Of a stretch of DNA of 64,000 bases, positions 26,300 through 34,677 are shown piece by piece. Made by a program: the position numbers and the translations under genes. Location: NCBI GenBank assembly GCA_934435205.1, contig CAKSAK010000003.1, forward strand, positions 62,001 to 126,000. The letters run 5' to 3'. Within the stretch, counting starts at the first letter, position 1. Each line of letters begins with the position of its first letter. A model generated the notes under the pieces. The model was given only the letters and a program-made list of their open reading frames with translations, was not told the DNA's origin and searched no databases. The DNA is from an uncultured Ruminococcus sp. (GTDB lineage: Bacteria > Bacillota > Clostridia > Oscillospirales > Ruminococcaceae).

Positions 26300-27076
26300 A
26301 TGGATTATAATGTTCTTGAAACACGTTCAGCCGATATTCTCACTAAGTACTACAGTAACGAGATAGACAGCTTTCTTAATGCCTGTCATGAAGACATTCT
26401 GTGGATAGGTCCTGCTGAGAAGCATGTGATACGCACCAGAAAGGCGCTTGTTGATGCTTTTTCAAAGGAAGACCACAAGCTTGAGTTTGTGCTCAGTGAT
26501 CTTAATGTGTTTTCTGTAGGTCTTACGGAAAGTTCCTGCGAGGTCATAATGTTTTTCATTTTGGATACGATTTGGCCTGACAGCAGTGTTGGGAGAGCAA
26601 ATCAAAGGATACAGTTTACATGGGTGAGCGAGAACGGCGAGAAAAAAATAAAGCTTTGTCACATTTCCAATGCCATTAAGTATGATGAACGTGACAGGAT
26701 ATATCCTGTACATTATGAAGAAACATACAAGAAAAATGTCTATTCAGGTGAAAGGCGTACTAAGAGAGTGATAGTAAATGGCGTAGACAGGTCGCTTGTT
26801 TTTCTGGATAGGTCATGGATAGCTTATGTGGAAAGCAGTGGCAGTCACTGTGTCATATATACCATTGACGGCTCATTTGAATCAGTGCAGAGCCTTAAGG
26901 TGTTTGAAAGACGATATAGTGATATGTTTGTGCGCTGTCATGAAAACTATCTTGTAAATCCAGAATATGTGAGCCGTATAAGCCGTTACAGAATAGAACT
27001 TACATATGGCAAGGTGATCCCTATTTCCGAGAAGAATTACACTGCTGTGAAAACAAAATTATCCCATATAACATAA
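26300..27076 (+). CDS. LytTR DNA-binding regulator with SnoaL-like N-terminal domain
   Basis: 258 residues. The N-terminal ~1-135 looks like a SnoaL/NTF2-like sensor fold (LTKYYSNEIDSFLNACHEDILWIGP). The C-terminal ~155-258 is LytTR (RSWIAYVESSGSHCVIYT, FVRCHENYLVNPEYVSRISRY, ISEKNY). There is no receiver domain, so it is not a classical two-component regulator; it may sense a small ligand. CGGAGG precedes the ATG. Monocistronic between its own promoter and the shared terminator. Confidence 0.85.
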   Translation: MDYNVLETRSADILTKYYSNEIDSFLNACHEDILWIGPAEKHVIRTRKALVDAFSKEDHKLEFVLSDLNVFSVGLTESSCEVIMFFILDTIWPDSSVGRANQRIQFTWVSENGEKKIKLCHISNAIKYDERDRIYPVHYEETYKKNVYSGERRTKRVIVNGVDRSLVFLDRSWIAYVESSGSHCVIYTIDGSFESVQSLKVFERRYSDMFVRCHENYLVNPEYVSRISRYRIELTYGKVIPISEKNYTAVKTKLSHIT

Positions 27077-27113
27077 AAACCGGCGAACATTTTGCGTGTT
27101 CGCCAGTTTTTTA
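27077..27113. terminator. Bidirectional terminator between the LytTR gene and sigE
   Basis: AACCGGCGAACA / TGTTCGCCAGTT stem (one mismatch), A-rich on the left and T-rich on the right, serving both convergent genes. Confidence 0.8.
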
Positions 27114-27114
27114 G

Positions 27115-27834
27115 TCAGCATATTTTTTCTAAATTTCGCCGTATGGATTTTATTATCCGCTTTTCAAGTCTAGATATGTAGGATTGGGATATACCGACTT
27201 CATCAGCGACCTGCTTCTGGGTCATTTCTTTTTTGCCTGAAAGCCCAAATCGCATTTTCATTATCTGCTTTTCACGAGGGCAGAGCTTTTCGATCTCCTC
27301 CAGAAGAAGCTGTTTCTCAACTTCACTTTCTATGCCCTTGTTCACGGTGTCGTCATCGGTGCCTAGAATATCGGATAAAAGCAGTTCGTTGCCGTCCCAG
27401 TCAACATTCAGCGGTTCGTCTATGGATATTTCATTTTTATACTGATTTGATTTTCTAAGAAACATAAGTATCTCGTTTTCTATGCACCGTGAAGCATAGG
27501 TCGCGAGCTTGATGTTTTTATCAGGACAGAAGGTGTTTACCGCCTTGATCAGCCCTATCGAGCCTATTGAGATAAGATCCTCTATGCCTGTGCCTGTTGA
27601 CTCAAACTTCTTTGCTATATATACCACAAGCCTGAGATTATGCACGATAAGCAGTTCTCGGGCTTTTTTCGGGTCTGTTTCAAGAAGCTCAAAGGCTTTT
27701 TTCTCTTCCTCTTTGTTTAGGGGCGGCGGTAACGAATCTGCACCGTTTAGGTAATCTATAGTTTCGGGGTCGTCTGAAAACAAACGGCTCAAAAATCTGT
27801 TCAGCCCTAGAGCGAGTGTTTTAAGTGTGGTCAT
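27115..27834 (-). CDS. sigE: RNA polymerase sporulation sigma factor SigE
   Basis: 239 residues. Short N-terminal pro-sequence-like segment (~1-28), then LPPPLNKEEEKK, region 2 (NLRLVVYIAKKFESTGTGIEDLISIGSIGLIKAV, YASRCIENEILMFLR) and region 4 (LSGKKEMTQKQVADEVGISQSYISRLEKRI). In this family the pro-sequence is removed by SpoIIGA, encoded immediately upstream. Mother-cell sigma factor. GGAGG before ATG 27834. Confidence 0.95.
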   Translation of the reverse strand: MTTLKTLALGLNRFLSRLFSDDPETIDYLNGADSLPPPLNKEEEKKAFELLETDPKKARELLIVHNLRLVVYIAKKFESTGTGIEDLISIGSIGLIKAVNTFCPDKNIKLATYASRCIENEILMFLRKSNQYKNEISIDEPLNVDWDGNELLLSDILGTDDDTVNKGIESEVEKQLLLEEIEKLCPREKQIMKMRFGLSGKKEMTQKQVADEVGISQSYISRLEKRIIKSIRRNLEKIC

Positions 27835-27850
27835 TTGTATTCCTCCTGTA

Positions 27851-28681
27851 TTATCCCAGCAAAGCGGGATTGAATATAGCCCGTGACTTTCCGTTCAGTG
27901 AGGGCTTTATGCCCACATAGCATCTGACGTTATGTACACGGTCTTTATCGTCGATTATCTTTACGCTCCCTGCGGCGGTTATGTGGATAAGTCCCTCGCC
28001 GCTGACAGTAGAGCAGGGGATAAGCCTGAAACCGCTTAGTGGGTCAGGCTCGTCACGGTCAAGGTCATAGTGATAGAAAAGCCTGTCACAGCAGAAAACC
28101 ACCACTGGCGTGCCTGTGAAGCTGTCGCAGAGCCTGTTTCCACTGTCGCATATGGCAGGGACTTTCACTATATAGCCGCCGTTTTCGTATATGGCTTCGT
28201 ATTTTGTCACCCTGTTGAAACACCTGCGTGTGATGTTCTCATAAAGACAGAGCAGACCATATGCTATACCGCAGGCAAGGGCGAGCTTAAATAGGGAGAT
28301 GTCAAAATACACAGTGAGGTTCCTGAAAAAAATCACCTTGCTCCCTGATATCTGCCAAAGGGTCACCACTATACCCGTGAAAACTGCGTCCACTGCGCTG
28401 TATATGATAAAGTATCGAAGTAGTTGCCAAGGGTCTTTACTGCCAAAGGCTATAAGCACTGTGAATAACGCACTGGCAAGCTTTATCGTCACAATAAGAA
28501 CTGCAGTGAAATATCCTCTGCTGTCTATAGCCATAACAAGTGACGAAAGCCCTCCCACCGAGCAAGCTGTCAACAGCCGCAGAGGACTTATGACCTTGTG
28601 ACATACCCTGCCTGCCGCTTCCAGCATGATAAGCGTCATAATGGCATTCGTCACAAGGAGTATATCTATGTAAATTTTCAT
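27851..28681 (-). CDS. spoIIGA: Sigma-E processing peptidase SpoIIGA
   Basis: 276 residues with five or so membrane helices in the first ~150 and a C-terminal aspartic-protease-like domain. The catalytic motif CDSGNRLCDSFTGTPV (~178-193) is visible, with D-S-G as in the family. Activates pro-sigma-E. sigE starts 17 bp downstream, the standard order. Confidence 0.93.
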   Translation of the reverse strand: MKIYIDILLVTNAIMTLIMLEAAGRVCHKVISPLRLLTACSVGGLSSLVMAIDSRGYFTAVLIVTIKLASALFTVLIAFGSKDPWQLLRYFIIYSAVDAVFTGIVVTLWQISGSKVIFFRNLTVYFDISLFKLALACGIAYGLLCLYENITRRCFNRVTKYEAIYENGGYIVKVPAICDSGNRLCDSFTGTPVVVFCCDRLFYHYDLDRDEPDPLSGFRLIPCSTVSGEGLIHITAAGSVKIIDDKDRVHNVRCYVGIKPSLNGKSRAIFNPALLG

Positions 28682-28743
28682 GGCGTTCCTCCCTTTGATA
28701 TTATGATAGCACTGCTTGGCTGGAAAAATTGTCGCAATGGGTA

Positions 28744-28790
28744 CAAAAAAAGATCCGCCCTCCCAAAATGGGAAAGCGGATAGCTTTTTG
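28744..28790 (-). terminator. Terminator of the aminopeptidase gene
   Basis: ATCCGC / GCGGAT outer stem and a CCCA / TGGG inner stem, followed by a T-run on the minus strand. Confidence 0.75.
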
Positions 28791-28798
28791 ATATTAAA

Positions 28799-30211
28799 TT
28801 AGTCAGCAAAGAAAACTGAGAAAGCCTTGTATGCCATATAGGTATCTATTTTTGAGGTTATCTCAAATGGTGCGTGCATTGAAAGCACAGGTACGCCAAC
28901 GTCGATAACGTTCATGTCAAGGTTTGCGATATACTGTGCGACAGTTCCTCCACCGCCGCCGTCTACCTTGCCAAGCTCGCCTGTCTGCCAAACGATGTTG
29001 TGTTCATCAAAGAGCTTTCTTACCCTGCCCACAAACTCTGCAGAAGCATCGGAAGTGCCTGACTTGCCTCTTGCGCCTGTGAACTTTGTGGCAACAACGC
29101 CGTAATTGATCTGCGATGAGTTTCTAATCTCGAATGGCTCTGCAAATGTTGGGTCAAAGGCTGCGTTTACGTCAGCTGACAGGCACTCTGAGGCGGAGAT
29201 AACGTTTCTGCCCTCAAGTCCGTATACCTTTGCAAGGTCAGCAATGAAGTATGGGAGATATGAGCTGTTAAGTCCTGTGTTGCCGTCACTTCCTGTTTCT
29301 TCCTTGTCTGTGAGTATAGTCATGCAGGTCTTTTTAGGGTCTTTGCATTTGAGGATAGCCTGCAAAGCTGTGTATGCACAAACTCTGTCATCCTGACCAT
29401 ATGAGCCTACCATGCTTCTGTCAAAGCCAACGTCCTGTGCCTTGAATGCAGGAACAGCTTCAAGCTCTGCGGAAACGAAATCGTCCTCTACAATGCCGTA
29501 TTTCTCGTTAAGGATAGCCATGATGTTGAGCTTTACCTTGTTTGAAACAGCGTCATCTCTGAATGGTCTTGAGCCTATGAGCAGATTAAGCTCCTCGCCC
29601 TTGATAAGCTGTGGAGCAGGTCTTTTCATCTGAGCGTCTGCAAGGTGCGGCAGGATATCAGTTACGCAGAAAACAGGGTCGTTCTTGTCTTCTCCGATAT
29701 TTACTGTAACGCTTTCACCGTCAGCCTTTATAACAACGCCATGAAGCGACATTGGAACAGTTGTCCACTGATATTTTTTTATGCCACCGTAATAGTGTGT
29801 CTTGAACAGGCAAAGCTCCTTGTCCTCATAGAGAGGGTTCTGCTTAAGGTCAAGACGTGGTGAGTCGATATGAGCGGCTGCAAGTCTGATACCATTTTCA
29901 AGACCGTCCTTGCCCATAACTGTAAGTATGATAGCCTTGCCTCTGTTTACAAAATAGAACTTGTCGCCAGCGTCATACTTCTTGCCCTTTTCATAAGGCT
30001 TGAAGCCTGCCTTTTCAGCCTGAGCCACTGCCTCGATAACAGCCTCACGCTCTGTCTTTGCAGTGTTCAGAAAGCTTTTATAGCCTTCGCAGAACTTGTC
30101 TGCCTTTTTGATCTTTTCTTCGCTAAGGCGAAGTCCACCGTTTTTCTTATCCGAAAGAAGCTTTTCTGCAAGCTTTTCGCCCTCGGACTTTTCTTTCTTC
30201 TTGTTATCCAT
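28799..30211 (-). CDS. M18 family zinc aminopeptidase
   Basis: 470 residues from ATG 30211, which sits after AAGGAGGAATTTA. The longer frame to 30289 lacks a ribosome site and adds a non-family segment. Metal ligands are seen in RLAAAHIDSPR (His), in DKEETGS (Glu-Glu) and near the C-terminal VLSMHAPFE; the ECLSADVNAAFDP segment is typical of the family. Removes N-terminal amino acids, often acidic ones, in the cytosol. Monocistronic. Confidence 0.93.
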   Translation of the reverse strand: MDNKKKEKSEGEKLAEKLLSDKKNGGLRLSEEKIKKADKFCEGYKSFLNTAKTEREAVIEAVAQAEKAGFKPYEKGKKYDAGDKFYFVNRGKAIILTVMGKDGLENGIRLAAAHIDSPRLDLKQNPLYEDKELCLFKTHYYGGIKKYQWTTVPMSLHGVVIKADGESVTVNIGEDKNDPVFCVTDILPHLADAQMKRPAPQLIKGEELNLLIGSRPFRDDAVSNKVKLNIMAILNEKYGIVEDDFVSAELEAVPAFKAQDVGFDRSMVGSYGQDDRVCAYTALQAILKCKDPKKTCMTILTDKEETGSDGNTGLNSSYLPYFIADLAKVYGLEGRNVISASECLSADVNAAFDPTFAEPFEIRNSSQINYGVVATKFTGARGKSGTSDASAEFVGRVRKLFDEHNIVWQTGELGKVDGGGGGTVAQYIANLDMNVIDVGVPVLSMHAPFEITSKIDTYMAYKAFSVFFAD

Positions 30212-30330
30212 TGTAAATTCCTCCTTACTTAGATAAACTGTATATGATTGATATATTTGTAAAAAGCAAGTTGACAAACTGGCGAACACTGCTCACCACA
30301 TTTGTTCGTATCTGCTAATACTCTCGGTTT

Positions 30331-30993
30331 TTAGTTTGCTTCCGTTATATCCCCATGACTGCTAAGTATATCCTTATAATTGTCATAGGCTTTGCGTATC
30401 TTGCGCACATAATTTGAAGTTTGGTCATTCTCATCAGGGATATCGCTGACTTTGAAATTATCAGGGTCAACAGTGCCGTTTTCTATCCAACTGTCAACAA
30501 GATTCATTCCGCAGTGATATGCCGCCGCTGTCAGCTCTACAGAGCCGTCATACTTTTCCATAAGATAGCTGAGATAATATGTGCCGTATTGTATGTTCAG
30601 CTCAGGGTCGAACATATCGTCATAAGTGTTGTCACGCTGATCGTCAAGGCGATATTTTATCCAATCGTATGCGTCCTCCATAAGCTGCATAAGACCCCTT
30701 GCACCAACTGATGAAACAGCGTCCTTATTAAAGCCGCTTTCCACTTTTATTACAGAGAACACAAGCACAGGGTCGCACTTGTACTTGGTGCTGTATCTTA
30801 TTACATACTCCTCATAATCTGTAGGATATGAAAAAGAGTTCGGAATATCCTTTGCCTTGTTGATTATCTGCTCGTGATAAAGATATGTGAGCCAGCCTAT
30901 ACCGCACAGCAGAAGTATGACCGCTATGAGTACAGGACCTTTTTTTATGTGCTTTTTCTTTTTACGCCTGCTGTTTTTTCCATTAGCCGCCAT
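30331..30993 (-). CDS. Membrane-anchored lytic transglycosylase (SLT domain)
   Basis: 220 residues. Lys/Arg-rich N-terminus (SRRKKKKHIKKG), one membrane helix (~21-42), then an SLT lysozyme-like domain with VFSVIKVESGFNKDAVSSVGARGLMQL (catalytic Glu in VESGF) and AAYHCGMNLV. Cleaves peptidoglycan glycan strands outside the membrane. Its start overlaps the end of coaE by 11 bp, an unrelated function carried in the same operon. Confidence 0.9.
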   Translation of the reverse strand: MAANGKNSRRKKKKHIKKGPVLIAVILLLCGIGWLTYLYHEQIINKAKDIPNSFSYPTDYEEYVIRYSTKYKCDPVLVFSVIKVESGFNKDAVSSVGARGLMQLMEDAYDWIKYRLDDQRDNTYDDMFDPELNIQYGTYYLSYLMEKYDGSVELTAAAYHCGMNLVDSWIENGTVDPDNFKVSDIPDENDQTSNYVRKIRKAYDNYKDILSSHGDITEAN

Positions 30994-31585
30994 TATATCT
31001 TTCCTTTATTGTTTCTATGACCTCGCAGGTCTTTTGGTATGTGTCATTTACAGAGCCGTTGTTTTCGATGACGAAATCGCTGTGAGCCTTGAAAAATTCC
31101 ACAGTATGCTGAGAAGAAAAACGCTTTTTTGCAAGCTCCGCCGAAATGCCGTCCCTTTTGGTTATCCTTTCAAGCCTTATGTCATAGTCTGCCACAACGC
31201 TTACGATAACACTGCAAAGCTTATCCGCACCTGCCTCGAAAAGCGTTGGTGCGTCAAGAAGTATAAAATTGCTTTGTGCGGCATTTATCTTTTCGTCAAT
31301 AAGCTTGTTTATAAAAGGGTATATGGTATCATTGAGCATTTGAAGCTTATTCTTGTCAGAAAAAACTATCTCTCCGAGTTTTCGCCTGTTAAGAGCATAG
31401 TTCTCATCAAAACAGCTTGGAAAAAGCTTCGCAAGCTCTTTACAGCATTCGCTCCCAACGTTTGTGACCTCTCTTGCTACGATATCGCAGTTTATTATCT
31501 CAAAGCCATTTTCTCTGAAAGCGTCCGAAACTGTGGTCTTGCCTGCACCGCTTTGACCTGTAAGTCCTACTACTGTTTTTTTCAC
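30983..31585 (-). CDS. coaE: Dephospho-CoA kinase
   Basis: 200 residues. P-loop GLTGQSGAGKTT (~7-18), with CDIVAREVT and LLDAPTLFEAG typical of CoaE. Last step of CoA synthesis. GTG start at 31585 overlaps the sua5 stop by 4 bp. Confidence 0.94.
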   Translation of the reverse strand: MKKTVVGLTGQSGAGKTTVSDAFRENGFEIINCDIVAREVTNVGSECCKELAKLFPSCFDENYALNRRKLGEIVFSDKNKLQMLNDTIYPFINKLIDEKINAAQSNFILLDAPTLFEAGADKLCSVIVSVVADYDIRLERITKRDGISAELAKKRFSSQHTVEFFKAHSDFVIENNGSVNDTYQKTCEVIETIKERYNGG

Positions 31586-32601
31586 AGCTTCACCACCTGA
31601 AAGCCTGCGGCCCTTAAAAGTCGGTTATACACTGCAAGCCCTACGCCGTCTTTGTTAGGACAGCGTGCAAAAACTTTCTTTGCGCCTATATCGTCAAGCT
31701 CTCTGAGAACGTCAAAAAGCTCTTTTGCCTGCTCCTCGTCATTTGCGCCATAGCAGATGTGGGGCATATCAAGCCCCTCGCAATCGCTGTCAGTGAACAC
31801 CATAAGAGTGGTGTTCTGGTCAGCGTGAGTTTTCACATATTCTCTGAAAGCTTCAAGACTGCTGTCAATGATAGTCACATCAGCTTTTGGGGCATAGTGC
31901 TTGTATTTCATACCAGGGGAGCGGACTTTTACGTTTTCGCCCAGCTTTTCCAAAACGCCCTTGTCGATAAGAACATTTGGCGTTACTTCCATAAGATCTT
32001 CCGCTGAGATAAAACCAGGTCGCAGAAGTCTTATGCCGTCATCGCCCTCAAAGCTTATGACAGTTGATTCAACACCCACTCCGCAAGCTCCGCCGTCTAT
32101 TATGGCAGGTATCCTGCCGTGCATATCGTTGAGAACGTGCTGTGCTGTTGTAGGTGACGGACTTCCTGAAAGGTTAGCCGACGGTGCAGCGATAGGGAAG
32201 CCGCAGGCTGAGATAAGCGCTCTTGCCACCTTGTGTGACGGCATTCTTATGCCCACTGTGTCAAGTCCTCCGCTCGTTACCATTGGTATCTTTCTAGACT
32301 TTGGCATTATCATGGTGAGAGGTCCTGCCCAGAATTTTTCTGCGCACTTTACAGCAAGGGGCGGTATCTTATCCACAAGCCCCTCAAGCTGAGAAATGTC
32401 AGATATATGCACTATAAGAGGATTGTCGGCAGGTCTGCCCTTGGCGGCGAATATTTTTCTTACAGCCGCTTCATCAAAAGCGTTTGCCGCAAGACCATAC
32501 ACCGTTTCCGTCGGCATACCAACGACTTCACCCTGTGAGAGAAGCTTTGCGGCATATGCTATGCTGTCCTCGTCAGTGCCAAGTATTTTTGTGTCAAACA
32601 T
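31582..32601 (-). CDS. Threonylcarbamoyl-AMP synthase (Sua5 type)
   Basis: 339 residues. YrdC-like domain (~1-205) with GEVVGMPTETVYGLAANA, KGRPADNPLIVHI and SANLSGSPSPT, plus the C-terminal Sua5 domain (~230-339) after the SPGMKYKHYAPKA linker. Forms threonylcarbamoyl-AMP for tRNA t6A37. Two bases separate it from prfA upstream, and it overlaps coaE. Confidence 0.94.
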   Translation of the reverse strand: MFDTKILGTDEDSIAYAAKLLSQGEVVGMPTETVYGLAANAFDEAAVRKIFAAKGRPADNPLIVHISDISQLEGLVDKIPPLAVKCAEKFWAGPLTMIMPKSRKIPMVTSGGLDTVGIRMPSHKVARALISACGFPIAAPSANLSGSPSPTTAQHVLNDMHGRIPAIIDGGACGVGVESTVISFEGDDGIRLLRPGFISAEDLMEVTPNVLIDKGVLEKLGENVKVRSPGMKYKHYAPKADVTIIDSSLEAFREYVKTHADQNTTLMVFTDSDCEGLDMPHICYGANDEEQAKELFDVLRELDDIGAKKVFARCPNKDGVGLAVYNRLLRAAGFQVVKL

Positions 32602-32603
32602 TT

Positions 32604-33683
32604 TTATTCTTCTTCCTGACTTGCAAGCTTGGCAGCCTGATCGGCTGTTGCAAGTGCGTCGATTATTTCATCAAGTGCGCCGTTAAGCACCTGTTCAAGT
32701 CTGTAGATAGTAAGACCGATTCTGTGGTCGGAAATTCTTCCCTCAGGATAGTTGTAAGTTCTGATTCTCTCGGAACGGTCGCCTGTTCCCACCTGTGAAC
32801 GTCTGTTGTCTGCGATCTCCTTGTTCTGTGCCTGAACTTTCTGATCGAGAAGTCTTGAACGGAGGACTTTCAGAGCCTTTTCTTTGTTCTTGAACTGTGA
32901 ACGCTCGTCCTGACACTCAACTACCATGCCTGTAGGCAGGTGAGTTATTCTGATAGCGGAAGATGTCTTGTTGATGTGCTGTCCGCCTGCGCCTGATGAA
33001 CGGAACACGTCTATTTTCAGATCTTTTTCTTCGTTAAGGTCAAGCTCCACTTCGTCAGCCTCAGGAAGCACAGCTACTGTAACAGTAGACGTGTGAACTC
33101 TGCCCTGTGACTCAGTTTCAGGTACACGCTGAACCCTGTGTACTCCGCTTTCGTATTTAAGTCTTGAATAAGCTCCATCGCCTGACACGCTGAAAGTTAT
33201 TTCCTTATAGCCGCCAAGCTCTGTTTCGTTGGCGTTCATGACTTCGATAGTCCAGCCCTTTGACGCTGCATACATTGAATACATTCTGTAAAGCGAGCCT
33301 GCAAACAGTGCGGCTTCCTCACCGCCTGCTCCGCCTCTTATCTCTATGATAACGTTACGCTCGTCATTAGGGTCTTTCGGCAGCAGGAGAAGTTTAAGCT
33401 CTTCTTCAAGCTTTGCCATATCTTCCTTGGACTCCTCAAGCTGCATCTGAACCATTTCCTTGAAGTCCTTATCCATTCCGCCTGCGTCAAGCAGTTCAAG
33501 AGCCTCGTCATTGGCAGCCTTTGCCTTTTTATACTCTCCGAACTTTTCAACTATCGGCGTAAGAGTCTTGTATTCTTTCATAAGGCTCGTATACAGTGAA
33601 GTGTTGTTTACAGTTTCAGGCTGCATGAGCTTTTCGTTTATTTCATTGAATTTATCTTCGAGTGCTTTGAGTTTTTCAAACAT
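32604..33683 (-). CDS. prfA: Peptide chain release factor 1
   Basis: 359 residues. GGQ motif in SSGAGGQHINKTSSAIRI (~232-249) and the stop-codon reading segment near residue 180-190 (VPETESQGRVHTSTVTVAV). Terminates at UAA/UAG. First gene of the prfA-sua5-coaE-lytic transglycosylase operon. Confidence 0.97.
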   Translation of the reverse strand: MFEKLKALEDKFNEINEKLMQPETVNNTSLYTSLMKEYKTLTPIVEKFGEYKKAKAANDEALELLDAGGMDKDFKEMVQMQLEESKEDMAKLEEELKLLLLPKDPNDERNVIIEIRGGAGGEEAALFAGSLYRMYSMYAASKGWTIEVMNANETELGGYKEITFSVSGDGAYSRLKYESGVHRVQRVPETESQGRVHTSTVTVAVLPEADEVELDLNEEKDLKIDVFRSSGAGGQHINKTSSAIRITHLPTGMVVECQDERSQFKNKEKALKVLRSRLLDQKVQAQNKEIADNRRSQVGTGDRSERIRTYNYPEGRISDHRIGLTIYRLEQVLNGALDEIIDALATADQAAKLASQEEE

Positions 33684-33744
33684 AGTTATATTCTCCTGTC
33701 ATTTTATTTTAATATAGTATATTATCGTGTGCAGATGAGAATAG

Positions 33745-33933
33745 CTATGACTCAGCCTCTCTGATAATAGTTTTTACGTTCTTTTCGGCTTTGCTGCGTA
33801 CTATCATGAACTCTCGTCCGCAGCCCTCGCAGCGCAGCTTGAAATCCATGCCTGAGCGCAGAACTATCATTCTGTTGCTGCCGCAGGGGTGACTTTTCTT
33901 CATTACAAGAATATCGCCTTTTACAATATCCAT
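33745..33933 (-). CDS. DUF951 family zinc-ribbon-like protein
   Basis: 62 residues from ATG 33933 (MDIVKGDILVMKKSHPCGS); AAAGGAAAGTGG precedes it, so the longer frame to 33990 is not used. Cysteines in PCGS and CEGCGRE may bind zinc. DUF951 proteins are small, conserved in Firmicutes, and of unknown function; a nucleic-acid-binding role is only a guess. Confidence 0.85.
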   Translation of the reverse strand: MDIVKGDILVMKKSHPCGSNRMIVLRSGMDFKLRCEGCGREFMIVRSKAEKNVKTIIREAES

Positions 33934-34134
33934 TTTGCACCACTTTCCTTTCTTAAAAGGTGAAGCAGAGCGGATACTCTGCCCATACACCGTTATTATA
34001 ACACATTTCTCCCTTTATTGCAATAGCGGAGAGGTCGGTTTTATTGCTGTACAAATATAATAGTCCATATATTTGATTTTTGTTGCATTATTACAAAAAT
34101 GACATTGTAAGAAGCTGAATTTACAAAATGTTCA

Positions 34135-34163
34135 TTGAATAGCTTTTGGAAAAGTGTTAATAT
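34135..34163 (+). promoter_or_regulatory. Promoter of the marR-ABC operon
   Basis: TTGAAT (34135-34140), 17 bp, TAATAT (34158-34163). The -10 is inside the operator palindrome at 34159-34194. Confidence 0.6.
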
Positions 34164-34194
34164 TAGATTGTTCAAATTTGAAATATCTAATATT
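34159..34194 (+). promoter_or_regulatory. 36-bp palindromic operator, probable MarR autoregulation site
   Basis: AATATTAGAT-tg-TTCAAATTTGAA-at-ATCTAATATT: outer 10-bp arms are perfect inverted repeats around a perfect 12-bp core palindrome, with only two mismatched base pairs of 18. It overlaps the -10 and ends 2 nt before GGAGG. Binding would block both polymerase and ribosome. Confidence 0.85.
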
Positions 34195-34206
34195 GGAGGT
34201 TTGACA

Positions 34207-34662
34207 ATGAACGATAATATGACAACAGCAACGCATATGTTTGATCATTCAAAGAAGCTTGCAGAAGCATATGAAAAAGTCATGCAGCCCCTTTGCAAAA
34301 AGCTTGATATGCCAAAGACGGCGCTTGACGTGCTTATGTTCCTTGCGAACAATCCTGAGTTCAACACAGCGGGTGATGTGTGTAGATATAGGAATATCAA
34401 GGCAGCACTTGTATCTTTCCATGTGGAAAAGCTTGTGGAAGCAGGCTTTGTTGAAAGACAGGCGGTAAAAGGCGACAGAAGAAAATGCCGTCTGGTCTGC
34501 ACCGAGAAAGCCCAGCCTGTTATAAAAGAGGGCAGAGAGCTACAGAAAAAGTTTGCACAAAAGCTTATCGATGGCTTTTCGGACGATGACATGGCACATT
34601 TCAGAAAATGCCTGCATATCGTCAGCGACAATATCGACAACATTCTTAAAGAATGTTTATAA
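34207..34662 (+). CDS. MarR family transcriptional repressor
   Basis: 151 residues from ATG 34207 (TTGGAGG upstream); the frame open to 34135 would run through the operator. Winged helix-turn-helix with DVCRYRNIKAALVSFHVEKLVEAGFVERQAVKGDRRKCRLVCTEKA: recognition helix and wing with the D-x-R-K motif. It likely represses its own operon through the palindrome just upstream and is released by a toxic ligand exported by the two ABC proteins that follow (15-bp gap). Confidence 0.9.
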   Translation: MNDNMTTATHMFDHSKKLAEAYEKVMQPLCKKLDMPKTALDVLMFLANNPEFNTAGDVCRYRNIKAALVSFHVEKLVEAGFVERQAVKGDRRKCRLVCTEKAQPVIKEGRELQKKFAQKLIDGFSDDDMAHFRKCLHIVSDNIDNILKECL

Positions 34663-34677
34663 AAGGAGGCAGAAACT

